DNA of 64,000 bases from JAPHTQ01 sp050288165 (GTDB taxonomy: Bacteria > Pseudomonadota > Gammaproteobacteria > Thiohalomonadales > Thiohalomonadaceae), in contig JBNKDG010000006.1 of assembly GCA_050288165.1 (NCBI GenBank), forward strand, positions 1-64,000, read 5' to 3'. The number at the start of each line of letters is the position of its first letter. Positions within the stretch are counted from its first letter, which is position 1. The notes below the pieces were generated by a model. The model searched no databases, had not been told where the DNA came from, and worked only from the letters and a program-made list of their open reading frames with translations. Both the position numbers and the translations under genes were made by a program. Positions 17,366 to 24,499 of the stretch are shown one piece after another.

Positions 17366-18433
17366 TCAGAATTTGATATCCATATTATCTAGCTTCTGTA
17401 TAAATTCTTTGCTATTGCTGCCATGTCGGCGATAGATCGCCAGGGCTTGCTCGGCCAGATTTTGCCAGTGGTCGGTCGCCCGTTTCAGCGTTTCACGTAA
17501 CTGCATGCCCTTGTCACCATTTAGCCATTTTGCGTAGGCATCTGTCAGGGCAGGGAAGATATCTTTACGCAGGGTGGTGAAGTTGGCCATGTAGAAGTGC
17601 AGCGAGGCGTCACGACCTTCGTCAAGCATCCACGGCAGAGTGCGACGGCAGTCGACCAGGTGATCGCGAATGGAGCGTAGCGTGAATTCTGCGCGGGAGC
17701 GGGGCAGGGTGGCGAGCATCCCTTCCCACTCCGGACCCAGCTCACGACCGACAGCCACCTCGCCCAGTTCGTGCTGCAGCATGGTCTGTATCTCGTCGTC
17801 GGTCATCTTTTCCAGCGCCTGGTCGAAGGCGCGTTCAAAATGGTAATCGTGACTGGCGCGGGCAATGGCGCGATTCGGATCGTGCCAGCCCCACTCTTCC
17901 AGTTTTTCCCAGATCATGCGGCTCAACGATTCACGCCGCAGAAAGATGGTGCTGCCGAGACTGAGGGCTGGCGGTGCGGTGATCTCGCGGGCAAATTCGC
18001 GGCCAGCGATGTAGACCGTGGTGCCTTCCTCTTCGTGCTTCTGTTCCAGTTCGGCGAGGAAGAAGTGCGGTTTGGCACCACAGTAGCCGCCACTGTAGAG
18101 CAGGCCATGAGCGGCGATCTGTTCGTTGATTTGCGCGCTGTGAAAGGGGTCGTTGTCATGTCCTGAGAGCATGATGGGACGAAACGGTTTCTCTTCCAGC
18201 GTCTCCCACAACTGTTCCCGTTCACTGACCCACTCCCCCAGTGACTCTTTGGGTAGCGGATCGCGGTAGGCAAAGCCCTTCTCCCAACGGTAAAATTCGC
18301 GCATCTTGAGCAGATAGATACAGAGCGAATAGTTGCGGGCATGAGCCGCATCGGAGATGTTGCAGTTGTGTTGCACCATTCCGGCCAGTTTGTGCGCCAG
18401 TATTCCGCTCGGCATGCTCATGCTTGTATTCAC
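17366..18433 (-). CDS. Conserved hypothetical cytoplasmic protein
   Basis: A 355-residue protein starting MNTSMSMPSGILAHKLAGMV. It has no signal peptide, no membrane helix and no catalytic motif I can name. Features include an early HNCNISDAAHARNYSLCIYLLKMREFYRWE stretch, an ASHDYHFERAFDQALEKMTDDE segment and an HELGEVAVGRELGPEW motif. The HExGE pattern recalls a metal-binding helix but no third ligand is obvious. Rich in Trp, Arg and Glu; probably an all-alpha soluble protein. It converges with the RTX gene and is divergent from the gene at 18527. Confidence 0.8.
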   Translation of the reverse strand: MNTSMSMPSGILAHKLAGMVQHNCNISDAAHARNYSLCIYLLKMREFYRWEKGFAYRDPLPKESLGEWVSEREQLWETLEEKPFRPIMLSGHDNDPFHSAQINEQIAAHGLLYSGGYCGAKPHFFLAELEQKHEEEGTTVYIAGREFAREITAPPALSLGSTIFLRRESLSRMIWEKLEEWGWHDPNRAIARASHDYHFERAFDQALEKMTDDEIQTMLQHELGEVAVGRELGPEWEGMLATLPRSRAEFTLRSIRDHLVDCRRTLPWMLDEGRDASLHFYMANFTTLRKDIFPALTDAYAKWLNGDKGMQLRETLKRATDHWQNLAEQALAIYRRHGSNSKEFIQKLDNMDIKF

Positions 18434-18526
18434 ACTCCTGTAGCCCCATCGTAGGTCCCATCTGATCTTTAGGCTATCAATACGAATTCAAGCTCGCCAG
18501 AACATTGAACTGATAAAGGAAACAAC

Positions 18527-19108
18527 ATGGCGCGAATCAGAAGCCGCTGGCATAACAAGTCGGCCCCCAAATCCGTTGAGACCATCGCCAGTGTGGTGGG
18601 GATGAACATCTGGAAGATGGCCTCGGGCAGCGCCACCAAGATGTATAACGACGGATTTAACTTTAAGAATAACGCGCAACTGATTGACTTTATTTCAGAA
18701 CTTGCCATTTTTCTCTTCCAGCTGGCAGACCGTAAGGTCTACGAAATGCTTGACGAAGAGCAACGCGGCCGCTTCACCCAGGCGCTGGCCAAACACCTGA
18801 TCGGCACCGTGGTAGAGAACCAGGTGGAGGAGCTGAAAGGGGAACCGGAAGGGTATCGTCAGGCCTTTATCGAGAAGCTGAACCACCACCTGGAGGGCTA
18901 TTCCGAATTTGCCGCCAGCAATGGCGAGCCGAGCTACCCAATGCTGCGCTATTTCGGCGCCTTCTGCGACGAAGTGCTGGGTGGTGCGGATAACAAATGG
19001 GTTATCGAGCACGTGATGGAGGTCGAGGCGCCGCCGCTGGTAAAACAACTGCGGCAGAATCTGGAGAGCCTGCTGGCACCGAAAGAAGAAACAGAGGCCG
19101 GGCAGTAA
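18527..19108 (+). CDS. Hypothetical protein upstream of tmk
   Basis: A 193-residue protein starting MARIRSRWHNKSAPKSVETI, with AAAGGA upstream of the ATG. The N-terminus is basic and the remainder is helical, with a stretch ISELAIFLFQLADRKVYEML that is amphipathic rather than a clear membrane segment. No catalytic motif is visible. It runs in the same direction as tmk, 47 bp upstream, in the position where many gammaproteobacteria have mltG, but it is not similar to MltG. Function unknown. Confidence 0.78.
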   Translation: MARIRSRWHNKSAPKSVETIASVVGMNIWKMASGSATKMYNDGFNFKNNAQLIDFISELAIFLFQLADRKVYEMLDEEQRGRFTQALAKHLIGTVVENQVEELKGEPEGYRQAFIEKLNHHLEGYSEFAASNGEPSYPMLRYFGAFCDEVLGGADNKWVIEHVMEVEAPPLVKQLRQNLESLLAPKEETEAGQ

Positions 19109-19155
19109 CATCTCTCTGTGGTAGGATTGTGCGCCTGTAACCGACGGAAGATCAG

Positions 19156-19788
19156 ATGCGCGGACGTTTTATCACCCTGGAAGGCAGTGAAGGTAGCGGC
19201 AAGAGCACCAACCTCGCCTTTATCCACCAACAACTTCAGGCCGCTGGCCTGGATGTCATCCTGACCCGTGAACCCGGCGGTACACCGCTATCCGAGCAGA
19301 TTCGAGAGCTGTTGCTGGACCACCGCAACAGCACCATGCACAGCGATACCGAACTGCTGCTGATGTTCGCCGCCCGTGCCCAGCATATTAATGAAGTGAT
19401 CCTGCCCGCCCTGGAGCGGGGCCAGTGGGTGCTTTGCGACCGTTTTACCGATGCCACCTACGCCTATCAGGGCGCGGGGCGTGGTATCGAAATGGCCCGT
19501 ATCGCCCAGTTGGAGCAGTGGGTGCAGGGCGATCTGCGCCCCGACCTGACCTTTTTCCTCGATCTGCCGGTCTCCGTGGGACTGGCCCGCGCCAGCGAGC
19601 GTGCTGAACTGGACCGCTTCGAGCGGGAGCAGATCGACTTCTTCGAGCGGGTACGTCAGGGTTACCTGGCGCAGGCCGCGCGCCACCCACGGCGTTATCG
19701 TCTGGTCGATGCCTCCCAACCATTGGAACAGGTTCAGGCGCAACTGGCAGCACAACTCACCACCTATTTAAACGAGCAGCATGGCTGA
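19156..19788 (+). CDS. tmk: Thymidylate kinase
   Basis: A 210-residue enzyme that phosphorylates dTMP to dTDP. The P-loop is GSEGSGKST (residues ~8-16), the DRY-type motif appears as CDRFTDATYAYQGAGRG, and a TREPGGTPL motif binds substrate. RASERAELDRFE matches the LID region. Length is normal. GGAAG sits before the ATG. The 3' end overlaps holB by eight bases, the usual tmk-holB coupling. Confidence 0.96.
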   Translation: MRGRFITLEGSEGSGKSTNLAFIHQQLQAAGLDVILTREPGGTPLSEQIRELLLDHRNSTMHSDTELLLMFAARAQHINEVILPALERGQWVLCDRFTDATYAYQGAGRGIEMARIAQLEQWVQGDLRPDLTFFLDLPVSVGLARASERAELDRFEREQIDFFERVRQGYLAQAARHPRRYRLVDASQPLEQVQAQLAAQLTTYLNEQHG

Positions 19789-20770
19789 ACTGAGTCCCTA
19801 TCCCTGGCAACAATCCCTGTGGCAGGGGCTGATTGGCCGCCTCAAGGATGGCCGTCTGCCCCATGCGCTGCTGCTCAGTGGCCCCGCCGGGCTGGGCAAG
19901 CAGGATTTCGCTACCCGTTTCAGCCGCGCCATCCTCTGCGATTCACCGCTGGAAGACGGCAGCGCCTGCGGTAGCTGCCGCGGCTGCATGCTGATGCAGG
20001 CGGGCAGCCACCCCGACTATCTGCTGGTAGCACCGGAGGAGGAGGGCAAGTCGATCGGTATCGACGCGGTACGCGAGCTGGCCCGCTTCCAGTCGCTGAA
20101 GAGCCAGTACGGTCGCCAGCGGGTGATCCAGCTACAGCCCGCAGATGCCCTGAATGCCAATTCCGCCAATGCCCTGCTCAAGACCCTGGAAGAACCGGCG
20201 GGCGACACCATCCTGCTGCTGACCACCGACCGGCCCATGGCGCTGCTGCCGACCATCCGTAGCCGCTGCCAACAGGTGGTTTTCCGTCCGGTTGCCGTCA
20301 GCGATGCGCAAACCCTCGCCTGGTTGCAACAGCAGGGTCTTTCTGCGTCCGCCGAGACACTGCTACAGATGGCCGGTGGCGCGCCGCTGCTGGCTCAGGC
20401 GCTGGAGCGGGACGGGATTCTGGCCCTGCACGACGAGTTGCTGGGCGACTTTGCCGCCCTGGCCCAGGGCAAGGCGAGTCCGGTCAACCTGGCGGAACAG
20501 TGGCACAAAGTCGGTACACGTAAGGTTCTACCCTGGTTCTACCAGCTGCTGAGCGACATGGTGAAGCTGAAACTGGTGCCGACTCAGTCAAATTTGAGCA
20601 ATCCGCAACGTGCGCAACAGTTGCACGGATTGGCCGAAAAGGTAGACTTGGAATTCATTCAGCAACTGGCGGAGAAGGTCCTGCAGCGGCTGCGCCTGAT
20701 ACACGGTCAGGCAAACCAGCAGGTCATCCTGGAAGAGCTTCTCCTGGCGTGGACCCAACGCAAGGTATAA
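19781..20770 (+). CDS. holB: DNA polymerase III delta' subunit
   Basis: A 329-residue AAA+ clamp-loader subunit. The vestigial Walker A is SGPAGLGKQDF (~33-43). The zinc-binding cysteines are in CDSPLEDGSACGSCRGCML. LLKTLEEPAGDTILLL corresponds to the sensor/SRC region of the family. It takes part in loading the beta clamp. It overlaps tmk and is followed 12 bases later by the PilZ gene, so the three are likely one transcript. Confidence 0.95.
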   Translation: MAELSPYPWQQSLWQGLIGRLKDGRLPHALLLSGPAGLGKQDFATRFSRAILCDSPLEDGSACGSCRGCMLMQAGSHPDYLLVAPEEEGKSIGIDAVRELARFQSLKSQYGRQRVIQLQPADALNANSANALLKTLEEPAGDTILLLTTDRPMALLPTIRSRCQQVVFRPVAVSDAQTLAWLQQQGLSASAETLLQMAGGAPLLAQALERDGILALHDELLGDFAALAQGKASPVNLAEQWHKVGTRKVLPWFYQLLSDMVKLKLVPTQSNLSNPQRAQQLHGLAEKVDLEFIQQLAEKVLQRLRLIHGQANQQVILEELLLAWTQRKV

Positions 20771-20782
20771 ACGGGAAATTAC

Positions 20783-21133
20783 ATGAGTACGCCCAACCCG
20801 AGACAGGGGATACTTTCCCTGACCATCAAGGACAAAAGCGCGCTATACGCCGCTTACATGCCATTCGTGAAAAACGGCGGCCTCTTTATCCCGACCAACA
20901 AGGCCTATAACCTTGGCGACGAGGTCTTCATGCTGCTGACCCTGATTGATGAGAAGGAAAAGCTGCCGGTCGCCGGCAAGATCGTCTGGATCACCCCCAA
21001 AGGCTCGCAGGGCAACCGTGCTGCCGGGATTGGGGTGCAGTTCAGCGAGCAGGACGGCGGCGCCGCCCGCAGCAAGATTGAAACCTATCTTGCCGGGGCA
21101 TTGAAATCGGACCGTCAGACCCACACGATGTAA
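20783..21133 (+). CDS. pilZ: PilZ-domain protein (type IV pilus assembly PilZ type)
   Basis: A 116-residue single-domain protein beginning MSTPNPRQGILSLTIKDKSA. The VKNGGLFIPTNKAYNLGDEV and PVAGKIVWITPKGSQGNRAAGIGVQF segments match the PilZ found next to holB in gammaproteobacteria. This type lacks the RxxxR c-di-GMP-binding motif at the N-terminus and acts in type IV pilus biogenesis with PilB and FimX rather than as a c-di-GMP receptor. GGGAAA precedes the ATG. Confidence 0.9.
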   Translation: MSTPNPRQGILSLTIKDKSALYAAYMPFVKNGGLFIPTNKAYNLGDEVFMLLTLIDEKEKLPVAGKIVWITPKGSQGNRAAGIGVQFSEQDGGAARSKIETYLAGALKSDRQTHTM

Positions 21134-21175
21134 GTGTCAGGTTTCCTGACGAGTTAGTCTCCTACCAACTGGTTA

Positions 21176-21211
21176 GAGGAGGGCATTCAAACCGCCCTCC
21201 TCAATTTTTAT
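21176..21211 (+). terminator. Terminator between pilZ and tatD
   Basis: GAGGAGGGC, 9-base loop, GCCCTCCTC, then AATTTTTA. A nine-pair perfect stem with a T-run. It ends about seven bases before the tatD start codon, so tatD translation initiates almost immediately after it and may depend on partial read-through. Confidence 0.85.
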
Positions 21212-21218
21212 CTGAAAC

Positions 21219-21992
21219 ATGCTTGTAGACTCCCACTGCCATCTCGACCGAATCGATCTGACCCCCTATGACGGTGATCTGTGCAAGGCCATCCAGGCCG
21301 CCCGGGACAACGGTGTCGAGCGTATCCTCTGTGTCGCCATCGATCGCGGCAATATCCCCGATGTGATTGCCATCGCCGAGCGCTTCGACGACGTCTACGC
21401 CTCGGTCGGCGTCCATCCCAATGAGGACGACCCGGTTGAGGTCACGACCGAGGAGCTGCTGAAGCTGGCGGAGCACCCAAAAGTGATCGCCATCGGTGAG
21501 ACCGGGCTGGACTATTTCCGCAGTGATGAGGGGCAGGAGTGGCAGAAGCGGCGCTTCCGCAGCCATATCGAGGCGGCGAAACAGTGTGGCAAGCCGCTGA
21601 TCATCCACTCCCGAGACGCCCGCGCCGATACGATTCAGATGATGCGGGAGGAGGGGGCCGAGCAGGCGGGCGGTATCATGCACTGCTTTGTTGAGGACTG
21701 GGCCACGGCGGAGCAGGCTCTGGAGATGGGTTTCTATATCTCCTTCTCCGGCATCGTGACCTTCCGTAATGCCGAAGATCTGCGTGAGGTGGCCAAACGG
21801 GTACCAGCGGATCGCCTGCTGGTGGAGACCGATGCCCCTTATCTGGCCCCGGTACCGCACCGCGGCAAAAGCAACCAGCCTGCCTGGGTTGCCGATGTAG
21901 CCAGGCTGTTGGCAGAGGTTCGTGGGGAGACTTACGAGGGGTTGGCGGCGCAGACTACGGCCAATTTCAACCGTCTTTTCGGCCTGAACTAG
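21219..21992 (+). CDS. TatD-family metal-dependent deoxyribonuclease
   Basis: A 257-residue TIM-barrel hydrolase of the YcfH/TatD family. Metal ligands are visible: HCH in DSHCHLDRIDL, the Glu in GETGLDYFR, His in IIHSRDA and MHCFVED, and Asp in VETDAPYLAP. The tmk-holB-pilZ-tatD order is the common one in gammaproteobacteria, where the gene is usually ycfH. Family members act as 3'-5' exonucleases or in D-aminoacyl handling; substrate here is unknown. The Shine-Dalgarno sequence is weak. Confidence 0.94.
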   Translation: MLVDSHCHLDRIDLTPYDGDLCKAIQAARDNGVERILCVAIDRGNIPDVIAIAERFDDVYASVGVHPNEDDPVEVTTEELLKLAEHPKVIAIGETGLDYFRSDEGQEWQKRRFRSHIEAAKQCGKPLIIHSRDARADTIQMMREEGAEQAGGIMHCFVEDWATAEQALEMGFYISFSGIVTFRNAEDLREVAKRVPADRLLVETDAPYLAPVPHRGKSNQPAWVADVARLLAEVRGETYEGLAAQTTANFNRLFGLN

Positions 21993-22043
21993 CGCCGATT
22001 TCTACTTTAAGTTTGCTTTGTATCAAATTGAATTAAAAAGAAT

Positions 22044-23111
22044 TTAGCTCTCGCCACGTTTCAGTTCGGCAAGCTGTTCCTTCTCCAGGCCACGCAGGCC
22101 GTTTTCCAGGTAACAGGCATCGAAACCACGCTCATTGAGCAGGTAGGCGGCCGATGAACTGCGCCTGCCGGTGTTGCAATAGACGATGTATTTCAGCTTC
22201 TGATTTAGACCACGTGCCTTGATCCGCAGCAGATAGAGCGGGATGTTGATGCTATCCGGGATGAAGGCATTCTTGTGCTCGCTCTCCAGGCGGACATCGA
22301 GCCATACCGCCTTGTTCGAGGCCACCATCGCCTTGCCCATGTCGTAATCGACACTCTGTAGTACCGGCGCGGTGAGCAACTGGACGAAATCTGCCTTGGC
22401 CATGCGCATCAGCACACCGTCGGTGAGCATGGTGACATTGGCGTTGCGGCGGTTGTCGGAGATCAGCGCCTCTTCGCCGAAACCGGTGCCTGCTTCCAGT
22501 TCGGCCAGCTTAATCACCTTGCCGGATTTGGTAGCGTGGGTGACCTCGGCGCGGCCAGACTTGATGAAGTAGTAGTAATCGCCTTCGTCGTCCTGCTTGA
22601 TCACCGCTTCACCGGCCTTGACCGGCACAGCCTCCATACGCATGAAGACCTGCTGGATGTTGCTCGGTGGGATGCGATGGAATATCTCCGAATGGAGCAT
22701 CATCGTCATCCAGTCGCCGTCCTTCTCCTCTTCCTGCTCGTCGATCTCCGAGACCATGTAACCCGCGTTCTGATCCCAGGTGAGCAGGATATCGAGCAGG
22801 TCGTTATCGATGCGGAAATAGGTGATGTCGGTATCGGCAAAGGCGGTGACGTGGTGAGGCTTGTGGTGATCCAGCGGGAAACGGGTAGGGGAGCTGCCAC
22901 CGATAATAGCGCTGGGCTGCTGGCCCTCTTCGCCGACCAGGATGATTTTGCCGGTCAGCAAATAATAGGAGTAGTTGTCTGATTCCCCTTTACGGAACAG
23001 CGGCTTACCCTTGGGCAGTTGCTCAATGGGGGTTTTCTCTGCAATGTCGCGCAGGTTTTCCACCGTCAATTCGTTGAGGGGAACAAACTGCCTTAATACC
23101 TCGGTACTCAC
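22044..23111 (-). CDS. Tandem cyclic-nucleotide-binding domains fused to a rhodanese
   Basis: A 355-residue protein. Residues ~15-110 and ~140-255 are two cNMP-binding domains (LPKGKPLFRKGESDNYSYYL; VKAGEAVIKQDDEGDYYYFI with GFGEEALISDNRRNA). Residues ~265-345 form a rhodanese domain (AVWLDVRLESEHKNAFIPDS) whose active-site loop is YCNTGRRSS, with the persulfide-forming Cys intact. No signal peptide, so it acts in the cytoplasm. It could link a cyclic nucleotide signal to sulfur transfer, which is plausible in a sulfur oxidiser, but partner and ligand are unknown. Confidence 0.9.
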   Translation of the reverse strand: MSTEVLRQFVPLNELTVENLRDIAEKTPIEQLPKGKPLFRKGESDNYSYYLLTGKIILVGEEGQQPSAIIGGSSPTRFPLDHHKPHHVTAFADTDITYFRIDNDLLDILLTWDQNAGYMVSEIDEQEEEKDGDWMTMMLHSEIFHRIPPSNIQQVFMRMEAVPVKAGEAVIKQDDEGDYYYFIKSGRAEVTHATKSGKVIKLAELEAGTGFGEEALISDNRRNANVTMLTDGVLMRMAKADFVQLLTAPVLQSVDYDMGKAMVASNKAVWLDVRLESEHKNAFIPDSINIPLYLLRIKARGLNQKLKYIVYCNTGRRSSSAAYLLNERGFDACYLENGLRGLEKEQLAELKRGES

Positions 23112-23190
23112 TATTTACTGTCTCTAGCGCCTGATTATTTTGTTGTGATGGGCTCTGCCAGTTGCGCGGCAAAGCGCAAAGTATACCAGT

Positions 23191-24321
23191 CTAACCCCGG
23201 TAACTCTCAAGCAATTCCAGGCAGTGATCAAGTTGTGGGCGAGGCGTGTAAAAGTGGGGCGAAAAGCGGATGTTTCCAGTGCGTAAGGCGCAGAAAACAC
23301 CGTTTTGGCGCAGATAATCGAACAACTTTGTCGATTCGTAGCGCGGGTGATGAAAACTGACGATACCGGCATGGCGTAATTCGAATAATGGTGTGGCAAG
23401 GTTAAAGCCTAGTCGTGCCAGTTGTTCCAGGAGATGCTGGCTGTTATCGAGGATTTGCGCTGCAACCCTGTCCGTGCCGGTTTCCAGTAATAGTGACAGA
23501 CTGGCACTCAGGGCATGAATCGTCAGCATATTGGGGCTGCCACACTCAAAACGACGAGCGGATTTCGCAGGTTCCCAATCCGGGCGGTCAAAATTGCCGG
23601 CGTCTTCCACCATGTGCCAGCCGAACTGGGTCAATTTGAGCCTGTCTCGCACTTCGGCACGGCAATAGAACACTCCCAAACCCTCAGGCCCAAGCATCCA
23701 TTTGTGGCCATCGGCAGCGACAAAATCGGCATGCCAGGTCTGAACGTCAAAAGGCAGTGCGCCCAGACTCTGAATCGCGTCGACACAGAACAAAACGCCG
23801 TGTTCGCGGCAAAAGTTGCCGATTTTTTCCAAATCCATACGTAGACCGCTGGCGTACTGCACCGAGCTAATGGCAATCAGGCGGGTATTGGTGTCCACCT
23901 GGGCGAACAGCGCATCTTCAGGTGTCTCTGCCGAAGCCAGATCCGCCTGACGTACTTCGACGCCTTGTTCAGTCAGTGACTCCCAGACGATACGGTTGGA
24001 GGGAAACTCCTGATCACTGATAACGATATTCTCACCGCGTTGCCACTCCAGACCATAGGCCACAAATGAGAGTGCCTCTGAGGTGTTCTTTACCAGCGCG
24101 ATATCTGCCGTGGATGGCGCGTTGAGTAACTGGCGCAGCTGTTCACGTAACAACGCCTCGGTTTCCAGCCACTCAGGATAGAACAACGAACCCTGGGTGA
24201 GATTTTGCTTGGCAAACTCGTAGACGGCATCAGCGGTACGTAACGGCCAAGGCGAGACCGCAGCGTGGTTGAGGTAGATGATGTCATCCCGGAGAGGGAA
24301 TTCGCTGTGTACCTGGGTCAA
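23191..24321 (-). CDS. Class V PLP-dependent aminotransferase (cysteine-desulfurase-like)
   Basis: From the TTG at 24321, preceded by GGGAG seven bases upstream, the protein has 376 residues (LTQVHSEFPLRDDIIYLNHA); an ATG at 24357 adds 12 residues but lacks a binding site. The PLP lysine is in DGHKWMLGPEGLGVFY and the cofactor-binding Asp in FCVDAIQSLGA. The C-terminal part contains RFSPHFYTP. These enzymes act on cysteine, kynurenine or related amino acids. The flexible loop Cys of SufS/IscS is not evident, so the name cysteine desulfurase is not justified. Confidence 0.85.
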   Translation of the reverse strand: MTQVHSEFPLRDDIIYLNHAAVSPWPLRTADAVYEFAKQNLTQGSLFYPEWLETEALLREQLRQLLNAPSTADIALVKNTSEALSFVAYGLEWQRGENIVISDQEFPSNRIVWESLTEQGVEVRQADLASAETPEDALFAQVDTNTRLIAISSVQYASGLRMDLEKIGNFCREHGVLFCVDAIQSLGALPFDVQTWHADFVAADGHKWMLGPEGLGVFYCRAEVRDRLKLTQFGWHMVEDAGNFDRPDWEPAKSARRFECGSPNMLTIHALSASLSLLLETGTDRVAAQILDNSQHLLEQLARLGFNLATPLFELRHAGIVSFHHPRYESTKLFDYLRQNGVFCALRTGNIRFSPHFYTPRPQLDHCLELLESYRG

Positions 24322-24334
24322 CTGGGGGCTCCCT

Positions 24335-24362
24335 TTGACGCACCCGTATATGCGCATAATAT
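24335..24362 (+). promoter_or_regulatory. Candidate sigma-70 promoter of the P-type ATPase gene
   Basis: TTGACG at 24335-24340 and TAATAT at 24357-24362 are separated by 16 bases. Transcription would begin near 24369, giving a leader of about 130 nt before the ATPase start codon. It overlaps the 5' end of the divergent aminotransferase gene. Confidence 0.5.
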
Positions 24363-24393
24363 CTATTATGTAAAGTATGCAAGGGAGCTATCT

Positions 24394-24441
24394 ATGAGCG
24401 CTGTTCTGAGTCGGCACCCTCACTATCCCCCTCACTCCTGA
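24394..24441 (+). CDS. Possible 15-codon leader peptide upstream of the P-type ATPase
   Basis: ATG at 24394 with AAGGGAG six bases upstream encodes MSAVLSRHPHYPPHS and stops at TGA 24439-24441. It ends 58 bases before the ATPase start. The proline content (three Pro, one PP pair) recalls the proline-rich mgtL leader that controls the Salmonella mgtA P-type ATPase in response to Mg2+ and proline supply. A small hairpin (ATGAT-AGCG-ATCAT) follows the stop. This is inference from position and composition only; so short an ORF could be chance. Confidence 0.35.
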   Translation: MSAVLSRHPHYPPHS

Positions 24442-24499
24442 TGATAGCGATCATGCCTAATCTTAGACACTATACTTCCTCTTACACGTCTCACATGGA

